Source: JAAFIW01 sp031414805
GTDB lineage: Bacteria; Pseudomonadota; Gammaproteobacteria; Burkholderiales; Burkholderiaceae_C
NCBI GenBank assembly: GCA_031414805.1
Contig: JANOQJ010000015.1
Location: 186,001-250,000 of the forward strand
Direction: 5' to 3'
Length of the DNA: 64,000 nt
Shown here: one piece after another, positions 43,579 to 52,154 of the stretch
How positions within the stretch are numbered: position 1 is the stretch's first letter
How the letters are laid out: each line of letters begins with the position of its first letter
Notes under the pieces: generated by a model
Databases searched by the model: none
The model's input: only the letters and a program-made list of their open reading frames with translations
Told to the model about the DNA's origin: nothing
Made by a program: the position numbers and the translations under genes

Positions 43579-45033
43579 TCAAACCGGCAACGCCACCAAA
43601 TCATGCCCCTGCGTGCCCATCACGCGGGCTTTGGTGAACTCGCCTACCTTCAAGGTCTTGCTGATCTTCTCGGGCGGCAGCAGCTTGACCACGCCATCAA
43701 TCTCCGGTGCGTCGGCATAGCTGCGGCCCACGCCACCTTTTTTACCCAGTGCAGGCGCAGAGTCGACCAAGACTTGCATAGTGGAGCCGATACGCTGACG
43801 TAGTTTGTTAGCAGACACTTCTTCGGCCACCGCCATGAACCTCGCGCGGCGCTCTTCACGCAGCGCTTGGGGCAGCATGCCGGGAATGTCGTTGGCGGCG
43901 GCGCCTTGCACCGGGCTGTAGGCAAAGCAACCGGCGCGGTCGATTTGGGCTTCACGCATAAAGGCCAGCAGGTCGTCAAACTCGGCTTCGGTTTCACCCG
44001 GAAACCCAGCGATGAAGGTGCTGCGAATCACGATTTCGGGGCAAGCCGCGCGCCAGCGGGCGATGCGCTCGAGGTTTTTCTCGCCGCTGGCGGGGCGCTT
44101 CATGCGGCGCAGCACGTCGGGGTGGCTGTGCTGGAAAGGCACATCCAGATAGGGCAGCGCCCTGCCCTGCACCATCAGCGGAATCACCTCGTCCACGCTC
44201 GGGTAGGGGTAGACGTAATGCAGGCGCACCCATGCGCCGTGCGGCTCGGCCAGTTTGCCCAGTTCGTCCACCAATTCCAGCATGCGGCTTTTCACCGGGC
44301 GGCCATCGAAAAAGCCGGTACGGTATTTCACGTCCACACCGTAGGCCGAGGTGTCTTGACTGATGACGAGCAGCTCTTTCACGCCGCCTTCAAACAGCGC
44401 CCGCGCCTCGGTGAGCACGTCGCCAATCGGCCGGCTGACCAGGTCGCCGCGCATGCTGGGGATGATGCAAAACGTGCAGCGGTGGTTACAGCCTTCGCTG
44501 ATCTTCAGGTAGGCGTAGTGTTTGGGGGTGAGCTTGATTCCATACGCCGGAACCAGGTCAACAAACGGATCGTGCGGCTTGGGCAAATGCAGGTGCACCG
44601 CGTCCATCACCTCCTGCGTGGCGTGCGGGCCAGTGACCGCCAGCACGCTGGGGTGCATGCTGCGCACCAGGTTGCTGCTGGCTGTGCCGCCGCTGGTGTC
44701 AGCACTGCCGTCGACCGCTTTGGCACCCAGGCAGCCAGTCACGATGACCCGGCCATTGGCCGCCAGCGCTTCGCCAATCGTGTCCAGGCTTTCTTTGACC
44801 GCATCGTCAATGAACCCGCAGGTGTTCACGATGACCAGATCAGCCCCGGCAAAGGTTTTGGAGGTTTGGTAGCCCTCGGCCGAGAGCTGCGTCAAGATCA
44901 GCTCCGAATCGGTCAGTGCTTTGGGGCATCCCAGGCTGACGAAACCGACTTTCGGGGCGGGTTTCAAGGATGTGGTGGGTGGGGGAGATAAGACTTCAAG
45001 CATGCCCCGATTGTCGGTGACGCTAGCTGCCAT
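43579..45033 (-). CDS. rimO: Ribosomal protein S12 methylthiotransferase RimO
   Basis: 484 residues. N-terminal UPF0004 domain with VGFVSLGCPKALTDSE, NTCGFID and TGCLGAK supplying three Cys for one cluster; radical SAM motif EGCNHRCTFCIIPSMRG for the second; C-terminal TRAM domain ending near VMGTQGHDLVALPV. It thiomethylates Asp of ribosomal protein S12. Slightly long, with a Ser/Thr/Gly-rich insertion (DGSADTSGGTASSN). Confidence 0.96.
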   Translation of the reverse strand: MAASVTDNRGMLEVLSPPPTTSLKPAPKVGFVSLGCPKALTDSELILTQLSAEGYQTSKTFAGADLVIVNTCGFIDDAVKESLDTIGEALAANGRVIVTGCLGAKAVDGSADTSGGTASSNLVRSMHPSVLAVTGPHATQEVMDAVHLHLPKPHDPFVDLVPAYGIKLTPKHYAYLKISEGCNHRCTFCIIPSMRGDLVSRPIGDVLTEARALFEGGVKELLVISQDTSAYGVDVKYRTGFFDGRPVKSRMLELVDELGKLAEPHGAWVRLHYVYPYPSVDEVIPLMVQGRALPYLDVPFQHSHPDVLRRMKRPASGEKNLERIARWRAACPEIVIRSTFIAGFPGETEAEFDDLLAFMREAQIDRAGCFAYSPVQGAAANDIPGMLPQALREERRARFMAVAEEVSANKLRQRIGSTMQVLVDSAPALGKKGGVGRSYADAPEIDGVVKLLPPEKISKTLKVGEFTKARVMGTQGHDLVALPV

Positions 45034-45053
45034 GCTTCTCGATCCGCTAATTA

Positions 45054-45115
45054 CTATGAATTAGATAGCTGCTTGCGCAGTATTCATAAGGGCTGGAGCC
45101 CCATTTGGCTTAAAA
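45054..45115 (+). repeat. Family A repeat, copy 14 (intergenic)
   Basis: TTAGATAGCTGCTTGCGCAG, CATAAGGGCTGGAGCCCCA, TTTGGCTTAAAA, between phaR and rimO. TAG kept, TGA is TGC. Confidence 0.92.
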
Positions 45116-45129
45116 ATGCCGGAAAAACT

Positions 45130-45675
45130 TCAACGTTTCAGCCCGAACGCCCCAAACATCTGCTCCGTCTGCTTGTGCAGTTGCTCCTGCATTTGCGCAA
45201 GCATGGCGCGCGACTGCTCGACGTAGTTGCCCATAACGCCCTGAACTGCACCCTGCACAGCCGGTGGCTGAAGGCTCAGGAATTGCGCCCACATCTCGGG
45301 CGACACATGCCGCGACTGCTCGGCCATCTTGGTCTGAATGTCGGTGAACACCTGCACGTTTTTCTCGAGGTACGAGCCCATGAAACCCTGCATGGCATGG
45401 CCATAAAAGCGAATGATGTTGCCCAGCACCGCCTCGGTAAACATGGGTGCACCGCCTGCCTCTTCTTCCAGAATGATTTGCAGCAGGATGCTGCGGGTGA
45501 GGTCTTCGCCACTCTTGGCATCCCGCACCACAAACCGTTCGGTATCCATCACCAACTGCTTCACGTCAGCCAGTGTGATGTAGGTGGAGGTGTCGGTGTC
45601 GTACAGCCTGCGGTTGGGGTACTTCTTGATCACCCGCACGGCTGGTTTGGCGGGGCTTGCTTTTCTGGGTTGCAC
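45130..45675 (-). CDS. phaR: Polyhydroxyalkanoate synthesis repressor PhaR
   Basis: 181 residues. The N-terminal DNA/PHB-binding domain IKKYPNRRLYDTDTSTYITL is diagnostic, followed by VKQLVMDTERFVVRDAKSGE and DLTRSILLQIILEEE. The C-terminus is Gln/Met-rich helical. It represses phasin and its own gene and is released by PHB granules. With bdhA nearby it indicates PHB metabolism in this organism. Confidence 0.95.
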   Translation of the reverse strand: MQPRKASPAKPAVRVIKKYPNRRLYDTDTSTYITLADVKQLVMDTERFVVRDAKSGEDLTRSILLQIILEEEAGGAPMFTEAVLGNIIRFYGHAMQGFMGSYLEKNVQVFTDIQTKMAEQSRHVSPEMWAQFLSLQPPAVQGAVQGVMGNYVEQSRAMLAQMQEQLHKQTEQMFGAFGLKR

Positions 45676-45816
45676 GGTGAGAACTCCTGGGCCAAATGTG
45701 TTGCGCCCACACTAGCAGCAAAAAATCAGTTTTGGGACGAGGTGCGTCGTGGCTGAGCGCATGGTTTACCCGCAGTGATTTGGCTTCGATGAGGAGTAGC
45801 AAGCGAAATTTGAGCG

Positions 45817-45870
45817 TTTTGAGGTTGTCGCCCTTGTAAATACTGCTCAAGCAGCTATTATTTTAGGAGC
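45817..45870 (-). repeat. Family A repeat, copy 15 (intergenic)
   Basis: CGCCCTTGTAAA then TACTGCTCAAGCAGCTATTA, TTTTAGGAGC. Core stops intact. It lies in the 300-base gene-free stretch between phaR and the tRNA, upstream of phaR. Confidence 0.92.
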
Positions 45871-45925
45871 ATTGGATTGGACTCCTGTGATGCAGGCAGT
45901 CGGGTGTGTGGCAAAAACCAGGGCA

Positions 45926-45964
45926 CAAAAACAAAAAGCCGCATCAGCCAGAAGCCGATGCGGC
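45926..45964 (-). terminator. Rho-independent terminator of tRNA-Val
   Basis: On the minus strand, an 11-base stem GCCGCATCGGC / GCTGATGCGGC (one mismatch) with a short TTCTG loop is followed by TTTTTGTTTTT. It begins about 20 bases after the tRNA 3' end. Confidence 0.85.
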
Positions 45965-45983
45965 AGTTCAAAAACCAGAAATT

Positions 45984-46060
45984 TGGTAGGCGCGATTGGA
46001 CTCGAACCAACGACCCCCACCATGTCAAGGTGGTGCTCTAACCAGCTGAGCTACGCGCCT
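45984..46060 (-). tRNA. tRNA-Val (anticodon GAC)
   Basis: 77 bases including an encoded CCA. Acceptor stem AGGCGCG/CGCGCCT, D-arm GCTCAGCTGGTTAGAGC, anticodon stem CCACC/GGTGG with loop TTGACAT giving anticodon GAC, T-arm TCGTTGGTTCGAGTCCAATC-type. It should decode GUC and GUU. No integrase or duplicate 3' end is seen nearby. Confidence 0.95.
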
Positions 46061-46095
46061 GTGAGTCGGATATTAAGCCCGCGATTATAGCCTCG

Positions 46096-47211
46096 CTATT
46101 GACCGTAAGAATGCGCCACCGATAGCGGTACTTGCTCTTCGCGCGCACCCGTATCGCCATAACGTTTGACCAGCGTATGAGCGCCGAGATCTACAGCGGC
46201 CTTGAGCAGAGGCGCTAAAGCTGAGTGCATGGCGTCGACGTCGGACCCGTAAAAGTATTCCTCCGTCTCAGTATTTGTCCTACCACCTCCCCATTTGCCC
46301 AATTTGCCCGTTGCTAGCAGTTGATTGATTTGCTTGCGCAATGCATGCAAACCATCTTGAAAAACGAGACTGAAACCGTCGTTCATGAAGTGAATGGTCA
46401 GTCTTTGTGGCTGATCAAAAACCGCAGCTGGGTACCGGCGGTACTGAAGTTGACCCAGAATCGACTTCTCATAGTCCAATAGTGACCCTTGCATCCAGTC
46501 CTCACCATCAACGTAGATTGGGTAATTCAGCCCATCCAATCGACGTGATGCGCTCAGCCCATAAGCCATAGCCCTGTCAGAGCAAATTTGTATGTATGCC
46601 TGCAGGCCACTTTTCTCTATTGCAGCATTGTTTCTCGCCATCACATCGAGTAAGTGGGTCCATAGCTCATCGTCGGTTAAATCGCGCAGTTGCTCCCACT
46701 CAAGGATATCTCCACGGGGCATATGCGTTGCCGCGATTTGCCTGCCTTCTTTCAAGGCCTCAACGCGGTCAATCCATGCCTGCGGTGTCTCTCCTCGAGC
46801 CCAAATAACAAACTCATCGTCCGTGCAGTTGAACTGATGGCGGTACTGGAGCATGAATTCATAGAACGGCTCGCGATACTGAATGTCACGATCTACCTGG
46901 GGATCTACAGCTGCGTAGTCTTCCGACTGAAATCGTCTAAGTAGCCCGTGAATTGCCTTGTAGAGCGCAAACGGTTGTGTGCTCATCGAAAAAGCAAGCC
47001 TGATGCGATAGGCCTCGACAATGACATTGCCCAAGTCGGCGCTCGACGCAACGAACCCCTTGCTGGTTGTTCGAAATTCGATATCGGGCTCGAACGATTG
47101 CAAAATCTGGCGCGCTCGCTGTGGTCTATCTATCTTCTCTGGGCTCAGGCCATCTTTTTTCTTTTGACGCCTCTTGGCCTTGGGGACTTCTAACCAAAAA
47201 TCGTAGGACAT
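46096..47211 (-). CDS. Hypothetical protein downstream of relA
   Basis: 371 residues, cytoplasmic, no signal or membrane segment. It starts MSYDFWLEVPKAKRRQKKKD. The N-terminal opening resembles some small immunity-type proteins (MSYDxxF/W) but the length does not. Other visible features: IQYREPFYEFMLQYRHQ, FVIWARGETPQAWIDRVEAL, and a C-terminal KWGGGRTNTETEEYFYGSD. Base composition is lower in GC than in relA. It follows relA by 30 bases on the same strand. I do not recognise a family. Confidence 0.7.
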   Translation of the reverse strand: MSYDFWLEVPKAKRRQKKKDGLSPEKIDRPQRARQILQSFEPDIEFRTTSKGFVASSADLGNVIVEAYRIRLAFSMSTQPFALYKAIHGLLRRFQSEDYAAVDPQVDRDIQYREPFYEFMLQYRHQFNCTDDEFVIWARGETPQAWIDRVEALKEGRQIAATHMPRGDILEWEQLRDLTDDELWTHLLDVMARNNAAIEKSGLQAYIQICSDRAMAYGLSASRRLDGLNYPIYVDGEDWMQGSLLDYEKSILGQLQYRRYPAAVFDQPQRLTIHFMNDGFSLVFQDGLHALRKQINQLLATGKLGKWGGGRTNTETEEYFYGSDVDAMHSALAPLLKAAVDLGAHTLVKRYGDTGAREEQVPLSVAHSYGQ

Positions 47212-47241
47212 TTACTTCCGATCAATCAACAACAGAACTAG

Positions 47242-49473
47242 TCACCGTCGCCGCGCCGAACGCACCCCCGCCACCAGCCCCACGGCACCCAGCACCTGCG
47301 CCAGTTTGGCCGAGTCGGCCACCTGCACGGTGAAGGTCATCCAGGCGGTTTCGCCTCGCGTGGTTTTGACGGATTGGGTTTGCACGCCGATCACGTTCAT
47401 CTTGTTTTTGGCGAACACCTCGGAAATGTCGCGCAGCAGGCCTTGGCGGTCGGCGGCTTCGATGGCGACGTCGACCGGGTAGACGGCGGCGTCAGACGAT
47501 TTGGGGGCGCTCCAGGCTACGGGGATCACGCGCTCGGCGGTTCTGGCCGCCAGTTCGCGGAAGTTGGCGCAGTCGGCGCGGTGAATGCTGACGCCTTTGC
47601 CGCGGGTGACGAAGCCGCCAATCGCGTCGGGCGGGGCGGGTTTGCAGCATTTGGCCAGCTGGGTCATCAACGAGTCCATGCCCACGACCAGCACGCCACC
47701 GGCCACGGCTTTCTCCGCTGCTTTTTCGCCTTGCTTCGACTTTTTGTAGATCAAGAACTCGTCGGGCGACAGCGCCTCGGGGGGCTTGAGCACGGCTTCG
47801 ATCTGGCGCAGCGAGAACTCGTCTTTGCCGACCACCGCAAACAAATCGTCTGCGGCATCAAAACCCAGCTGCGCGGCCAAATCGTCCAATTTGATGGCAG
47901 TTTTGCCCTCGCGCTGCAACAGACGCTCTACAGCCTCGCGGCCTCGCGCCACGGTTTCATGGGTGGCCAAAGCGTTAAACCAGGCGCGCACTTTGGCGCG
48001 CGAGCGCGCACCGGCCAGGTAGCCCAGCTCAGGGTTGAGCCAGTCGCGCGACGGGCCGAGGTTGCTTGCGCCGTCTTTGGCCACCATCACGTCAACTGTC
48101 TGCCCGTTTTTCAGCGGCGTGTTCAGCGGCACCATCACACCATCGACCCGCGCCCCCCGGCAGCGGTGGCCCAGGTTGGTGTGCACGTGGTAGGCAAAGT
48201 CGACCGGCGTGCCGCCTTGGGGCAGCTCGATGATGGCGGCGTCGGGTGTGAGCACGTAAATGCGATCGTCGAGCAGGCCTTTGTTTTCCACTGCGCCGGA
48301 GAGGTCACGTTCCCAGGCCAAAAGCTGGCGCAGCACGGCAATTTTGGCGTCGTAGCTGCCACCCGCAATCACGCCTGCGTAGCCCTTGGCGCCAGCCTCT
48401 TTGTAAGCCCAGTGGGCGGCCACGCCCTGCTCGGCATGGTCGTGCATGGCCTGGGTGCGTATTTGAATTTCAACCGGCTGGGCCGCAACGTCATCAGCAT
48501 AGGCAGCCCCGACCGGGGCTGCCAGAACAACCGTATGCAGCGACTGGTAGCCATTGACTTTGGGCTTGGCAATGTAGTCGTCAAACTCGTTGGCCAGCGG
48601 CTCGAAGTGGCTGTGTATCCAGGCCAGGGCGGCGTAGCAGGCGGCCACGTCGGGCACGAGCACGCGCAGCGCCCGCACATCCAGCACCTGGTCGAACCCC
48701 AGCGATTTGCCGCGCATTTTGCGCACGATGCTGTAGATGTGTTTGGGTCTGCCTTGCACCAGTGCCACCACGCCCGCAGCATTCAAGTCGGTTTGCAGCT
48801 GCTCGCGCAGTTGTTGCAGTTGCGCCTCGCGCTGGCTGCGTTTGTCGTGCAGCAAACCTGCGATTTGCTTGTAGACATCAGGCTCCAGAAACCGAAAAGC
48901 CAGGTCTTCCAGCTCCCACTTGATCTGCCAGATGCCCAGCCGGTTGGCCAGCGGTGCAAACACGTTGAGCGACTCGCGGGCCACGCTGGGTGGCACGGCC
49001 TGTTTGGTGGCCGCGTAGTGGCGCAAGGTTTGCAAACGAGAGGCCAGCCGTAGCATGACCACGCGCAGATCGCGCGAGAACGCCAGCAGCATCTTGCGCA
49101 CGTTTTCGGTTTGTGCAGCGGGGTTGTCCAGTGCGACGCTGGCGTTGTCAGACTGCACTGTGCGGGCCTGACGCTGCACCCGCACCAGCCGGGTTGTTTC
49201 AATGGCCAGCAAGGCCAGGCTGTCGCCAAAGTTCTTGGTCAATACCTCTTGCGGGCGGTTCAGGTGCTCGCAGGCATACACCAGATAGGTGGCAGACTGC
49301 ATGGTGTCCGACGCACCCATGGTTTTGAGAATGGCGGCTACCGCGTCGGCATGGGCGAGCGTGTTTTCGCCCGTGTCCAGCGTCTGGCTGGCAATGAAAG
49401 GCAGGGCAAAGTCGCGCGTGCGGGCCAGTTCGGGAAGCAGCGTGTCGTCTGGCGGGGCCAGCAGGCTTTTCAT
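47242..49473 (-). CDS. relA: (p)ppGpp synthetase RelA
   Basis: 743 residues. The N-terminal HD-type hydrolase domain is degenerate: the HDxxED motif is replaced by YLVYACEHLN, as in monofunctional RelA. The synthetase domain has FDQVLDVRALRVLVPDV, EFDDYIAKPKVNGYQSLHTV and EIQIRTQAMHDHAEQGVAAH; the TGS domain has VLTPDAAIIELPQGGTPVDF; a C-terminal ACT domain ends the protein. It makes the stringent alarmone on starved ribosomes. An alpha/beta hydrolase gene lies 15 bases upstream in the same direction. Confidence 0.95.
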   Translation of the reverse strand: MKSLLAPPDDTLLPELARTRDFALPFIASQTLDTGENTLAHADAVAAILKTMGASDTMQSATYLVYACEHLNRPQEVLTKNFGDSLALLAIETTRLVRVQRQARTVQSDNASVALDNPAAQTENVRKMLLAFSRDLRVVMLRLASRLQTLRHYAATKQAVPPSVARESLNVFAPLANRLGIWQIKWELEDLAFRFLEPDVYKQIAGLLHDKRSQREAQLQQLREQLQTDLNAAGVVALVQGRPKHIYSIVRKMRGKSLGFDQVLDVRALRVLVPDVAACYAALAWIHSHFEPLANEFDDYIAKPKVNGYQSLHTVVLAAPVGAAYADDVAAQPVEIQIRTQAMHDHAEQGVAAHWAYKEAGAKGYAGVIAGGSYDAKIAVLRQLLAWERDLSGAVENKGLLDDRIYVLTPDAAIIELPQGGTPVDFAYHVHTNLGHRCRGARVDGVMVPLNTPLKNGQTVDVMVAKDGASNLGPSRDWLNPELGYLAGARSRAKVRAWFNALATHETVARGREAVERLLQREGKTAIKLDDLAAQLGFDAADDLFAVVGKDEFSLRQIEAVLKPPEALSPDEFLIYKKSKQGEKAAEKAVAGGVLVVGMDSLMTQLAKCCKPAPPDAIGGFVTRGKGVSIHRADCANFRELAARTAERVIPVAWSAPKSSDAAVYPVDVAIEAADRQGLLRDISEVFAKNKMNVIGVQTQSVKTTRGETAWMTFTVQVADSAKLAQVLGAVGLVAGVRSARRR

Positions 49474-49488
49474 GCGTGCAAGAGCGCT

Positions 49489-50391
49489 TTAAGCAGACAA
49501 AAAATCGATGACGGCTTGCACCTGATCGGCGGCGACCAAGGTTGGCGCATGCCCCACCCCGGCAAACTCCACCAGTCGCGCTTTAGGGCCGCGCTGCGTC
49601 ATGGCCTGCGCATTGGCGGGGCTCAGCAGGTCTGACTGCGCGCCGCGCACGAGCAAGGTGTCGGCCGTGATCGCGTCATACAACTGCCACAGCTGCGTCT
49701 CGCCTTGCACCGCCGCCTCTGGCGTCATGCTGCGAAAGGGCACAGCAATGGCCGGGTCGTAATGCAAGGTGAAACGGCCATCAGGCAAGGCTTTCACCAT
49801 GTGTTGCGACAGCGCCAGCCACTGCGCGGGCGTGTGCGGCCCAAAGCTTTGCGAGATGGCCCACATCGCATCAGCGGCCTGCTGCAACGAGTCAAACCGC
49901 CCGGTTTGGCCCAGGTAGGTGCCGATACGTTGCAGGGCCTGCCATTGGATGGCCGGGCCCACGTCGTTGAGCACCAGCTTGCGAACCGGTACGGGCAAGG
50001 GAATCTGCGAGCCGCAAATGGCCATGCCAATGATGCCGCCCATGCTGGTGCCCACCCAGTCCAGCATGTCAATCGGTGCCTGCATGTGCAACTGTGCGAG
50101 CAGGGCCAGCATGTCGGCGGCGTAGGTCGGAATCTGGTAGCGCATCGGGTCGGCCAGCCAGCCACTCTGGCCGCGCCCCACTACATCGGGGCAGATCACG
50201 CGAAGCGGGTTGCTGGAACGCTCAATCAGCGCCTGGGCCAGTACATCAAAGTCGCGGCCCTGGCGCGACAGGCCATGCACGCACACCACCACGTGTGCGG
50301 CCTGCGCGTCGCCCCACTGCCAGTACGCGATGTTGTGAGGCGCCTGCTCGGGTGCGGCGCAGCTTAGGTGGTTTAGCGTAGGTGGGTGCAT
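49489..50391 (-). CDS. Alpha/beta hydrolase
   Basis: 300 residues. Nucleophile elbow GTSMGGIIG, oxyanion region VCVHGLSRQGRDF, catalytic Asp in the segment RGAQSDLLSP and His in GVGHAPTL. Could be an esterase or lactonase; substrate unknown. It is the first gene of a likely hydrolase-relA-hypothetical unit and diverges from bdhA. Confidence 0.88.
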   Translation of the reverse strand: MHPPTLNHLSCAAPEQAPHNIAYWQWGDAQAAHVVVCVHGLSRQGRDFDVLAQALIERSSNPLRVICPDVVGRGQSGWLADPMRYQIPTYAADMLALLAQLHMQAPIDMLDWVGTSMGGIIGMAICGSQIPLPVPVRKLVLNDVGPAIQWQALQRIGTYLGQTGRFDSLQQAADAMWAISQSFGPHTPAQWLALSQHMVKALPDGRFTLHYDPAIAVPFRSMTPEAAVQGETQLWQLYDAITADTLLVRGAQSDLLSPANAQAMTQRGPKARLVEFAGVGHAPTLVAADQVQAVIDFLSA

Positions 50392-50448
50392 GGTGAAATA
50401 TCAATGTTGATTCCCTCACCACATCGTAATTCAGCAGGAGATACACAC

Positions 50449-51234
50449 ATGCTTCAAGAAAAAATGCTTCAAGGCAAGACAGCGCTGGTCACCGGCTCCA
50501 CCAGCGGCATCGGGCTGGGCATTGCCGGAAAGCTTGCTGCGCAAGGGGCTAACGTGGTGCTCAACGGCTTTGGCGATGCCGAAGGCCCGACCGCTGAAGT
50601 AGCGGCTTTTGGCACTCAGGTAGCGTTCCACGGCGCCGACATGAGCAAACCCGCCGAGATTGAAGCTTTGATGCAGTTCGCCGCCCAGCGCTTCGGCCAG
50701 GTGGACATTTTGGTGAACAACGCAGGCATTCAGCACGTGGCCAATGTGGAAGACTTTCCCGTCGACAAGTGGGACGCGATCATCGCCATCAACCTCTCCA
50801 GCGCCTTTCACACCACGCGCCTGGCGGTGCCCGCCATGCGTCAAAGCAACTGGGGCCGAATCATCAACATCGCCTCTGCACACGGTCTGGTGGCCTCGGC
50901 CGCCAAGTCGGCTTACGTGGCGGCCAAGCACGGCCTCGTGGGCTTTACCAAATCAGTGGCCCTGGAAACCGCCACCACCGGAATCACCAGCAACGCCATT
51001 TGCCCCGGCTGGGTGCTCACGCCCCTGGTGCAAAAACAGATCGACGCCAAAGCCAACGCGCAAGGCATTTCCGTGGACGATGCCAAACGCCAACTGCTAG
51101 GCGAAAAAGAGCCCTCGCTTCAATTCACCACGCCTGAGGAACTGGGCGATCTGGCGGTGTTTTTCTGCTCACCGGCGGGCAACAACGTGCGCGGCGTGGC
51201 GTGGAATATGGATGGTGGATGGGTGGCTCAGTAG
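50449..51234 (+). CDS. bdhA: 3-hydroxybutyrate dehydrogenase (SDR family)
   Basis: 261 residues from the ATG at 50449 (CAGGAG nine bases upstream); a further in-frame ATG at 50464 is possible. NAD motif TGSTSGIGLGIA, NNAG, catalytic Ser-Tyr-Lys in IASAHGLVASAAKSAYVAAKHG, and the typical C-terminal NVRGVAWNMDGGWVAQ of D-3-hydroxybutyrate dehydrogenases. It interconverts 3-hydroxybutyrate and acetoacetate in PHB breakdown. Confidence 0.92.
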   Translation: MLQEKMLQGKTALVTGSTSGIGLGIAGKLAAQGANVVLNGFGDAEGPTAEVAAFGTQVAFHGADMSKPAEIEALMQFAAQRFGQVDILVNNAGIQHVANVEDFPVDKWDAIIAINLSSAFHTTRLAVPAMRQSNWGRIINIASAHGLVASAAKSAYVAAKHGLVGFTKSVALETATTGITSNAICPGWVLTPLVQKQIDAKANAQGISVDDAKRQLLGEKEPSLQFTTPEELGDLAVFFCSPAGNNVRGVAWNMDGGWVAQ

Positions 51235-51264
51235 CCCACGATGAAAGATGAGCACTGATACCGC

Positions 51265-51325
51265 TATTAAATATGTAGCTGCCTGAGCAGTATCTACTTG
51301 GGCTGGAAGCAGTTTTTGCTTATAA
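51265..51325 (+). repeat. Family A repeat, copy 16 (intergenic)
   Basis: TGTAGCTGCCTGAGCAGTAT, TTGGGCTGGAAGC, TTTTTGCTTATAAA, between bdhA and the SIMPL gene. Core TAG and TGA intact. Confidence 0.88.
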
Positions 51326-51367
51326 ACGCTGCTGCCAGCCCGCCTTCAGTCAGTTGTCATTCGGTCG

Positions 51368-52078
51368 TTACTTCAGTTGCACCGAGCCCGACACCGTGAC
51401 CTGTACCGAGGCTTTACCCGCCTCCACCGGCAGCGATTCCGAGGCTGATGACAGCATCGATTTGGACTCCATCACCATGTTGCGCTGACGCGGCCCACCG
51501 CCTTCATTGCTGTTCACCGCCACCTCACGCAGTGTGTAGTTGGCAAAACCAAAGCCCTTGGCCAGTTCGCTGGCTTTGGTTTTGAAGCGCTCTATCGCCA
51601 GGCTTTGCGCCTGCGTCTCCACCTTGGCGCGCTGCTCACGCGTCAAGCCAAACTGCACGCTGCTGACAATGAGGGTTTGAATCTTGCCCGCCGCTGCGGT
51701 GATACGCGCAAAGTCCCGCCCATCCAGCACCAGCTCGGCGCTGCCCACCCAGCCGCTGGTTTTGCCATCTTTGCCGTAGCGCGGGTACAGGCTGAAATTA
51801 CCCGTGCGCACATCCATCTGGCCTTCTTGTGCGGTTTTTTTGGCTTCTGCCAACGCGGCATCGAGCGCGGTTTTCAGCTGGGCTTGCACCGTATTGGCAT
51901 CCTGCCCCTCGCGGGTGGTGCTCATGCTCAGCAGCAACAAGTCTTGCGTCACCTCCACCTGGGCGCTGGCCGACAGTTGCAGCACGTTCTGGGGCACAGC
52001 TTGGGCTGAATTTTGAGAAAAACTGGCTGTAGCCCAGGTAAATACTGCTACAGCAGCTATCAATTTAGAAGCGTTCAT
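51368..52078 (-). CDS. SIMPL-domain (DUF541) periplasmic protein with a repeat-encoded signal peptide
   Basis: 236 residues from the ATG at 52078 (GGGAG upstream); a longer frame lacks a signal. The SIMPL/DUF541 domain starts VLQLSASAQVEVTQDLLLLS and contains the typical YPRYGKDGKTSGWVGSAELV with AKGFGFANYTLREV and ends SVQVTVSGSVQLK. It is a periplasmic protein, some relatives affecting oxidative stress or signalling. The signal peptide MNASKLIAAVAVFTWATASF is encoded by a family A repeat read forward, with GTA where the repeat has TGA. Confidence 0.88.
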   Translation of the reverse strand: MNASKLIAAVAVFTWATASFSQNSAQAVPQNVLQLSASAQVEVTQDLLLLSMSTTREGQDANTVQAQLKTALDAALAEAKKTAQEGQMDVRTGNFSLYPRYGKDGKTSGWVGSAELVLDGRDFARITAAAGKIQTLIVSSVQFGLTREQRAKVETQAQSLAIERFKTKASELAKGFGFANYTLREVAVNSNEGGGPRQRNMVMESKSMLSSASESLPVEAGKASVQVTVSGSVQLK

Positions 52079-52079
52079 G
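52016..52079 (-). repeat. Family A repeat, copy 17 (signal peptide of SIMPL gene)
   Basis: In gene sense ATTGATAGCTGCTGTAGCAG then GGGCTACAGCCAGTTTTT. In-frame TGA became GTA; TAG kept out of frame. Confidence 0.82.
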
Positions 52080-52154
52080 GTGACTCCCGGTGGTAGAAAA
52101 ACAGGATTTTCAACGCAAACGCAGGGGTTCCCAATAGGCGTTCGGTATGGTTTG

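Noticed and set aside
45984..46060. tRNA-Val as an attachment site for an island containing 46096-47211
   Set aside because: No duplicated tRNA 3' end and no integrase in the window.
47374..49053. Plus-strand open frame of 559 codons
   Set aside because: Antisense shadow of relA; no ribosome site or recognisable domain.
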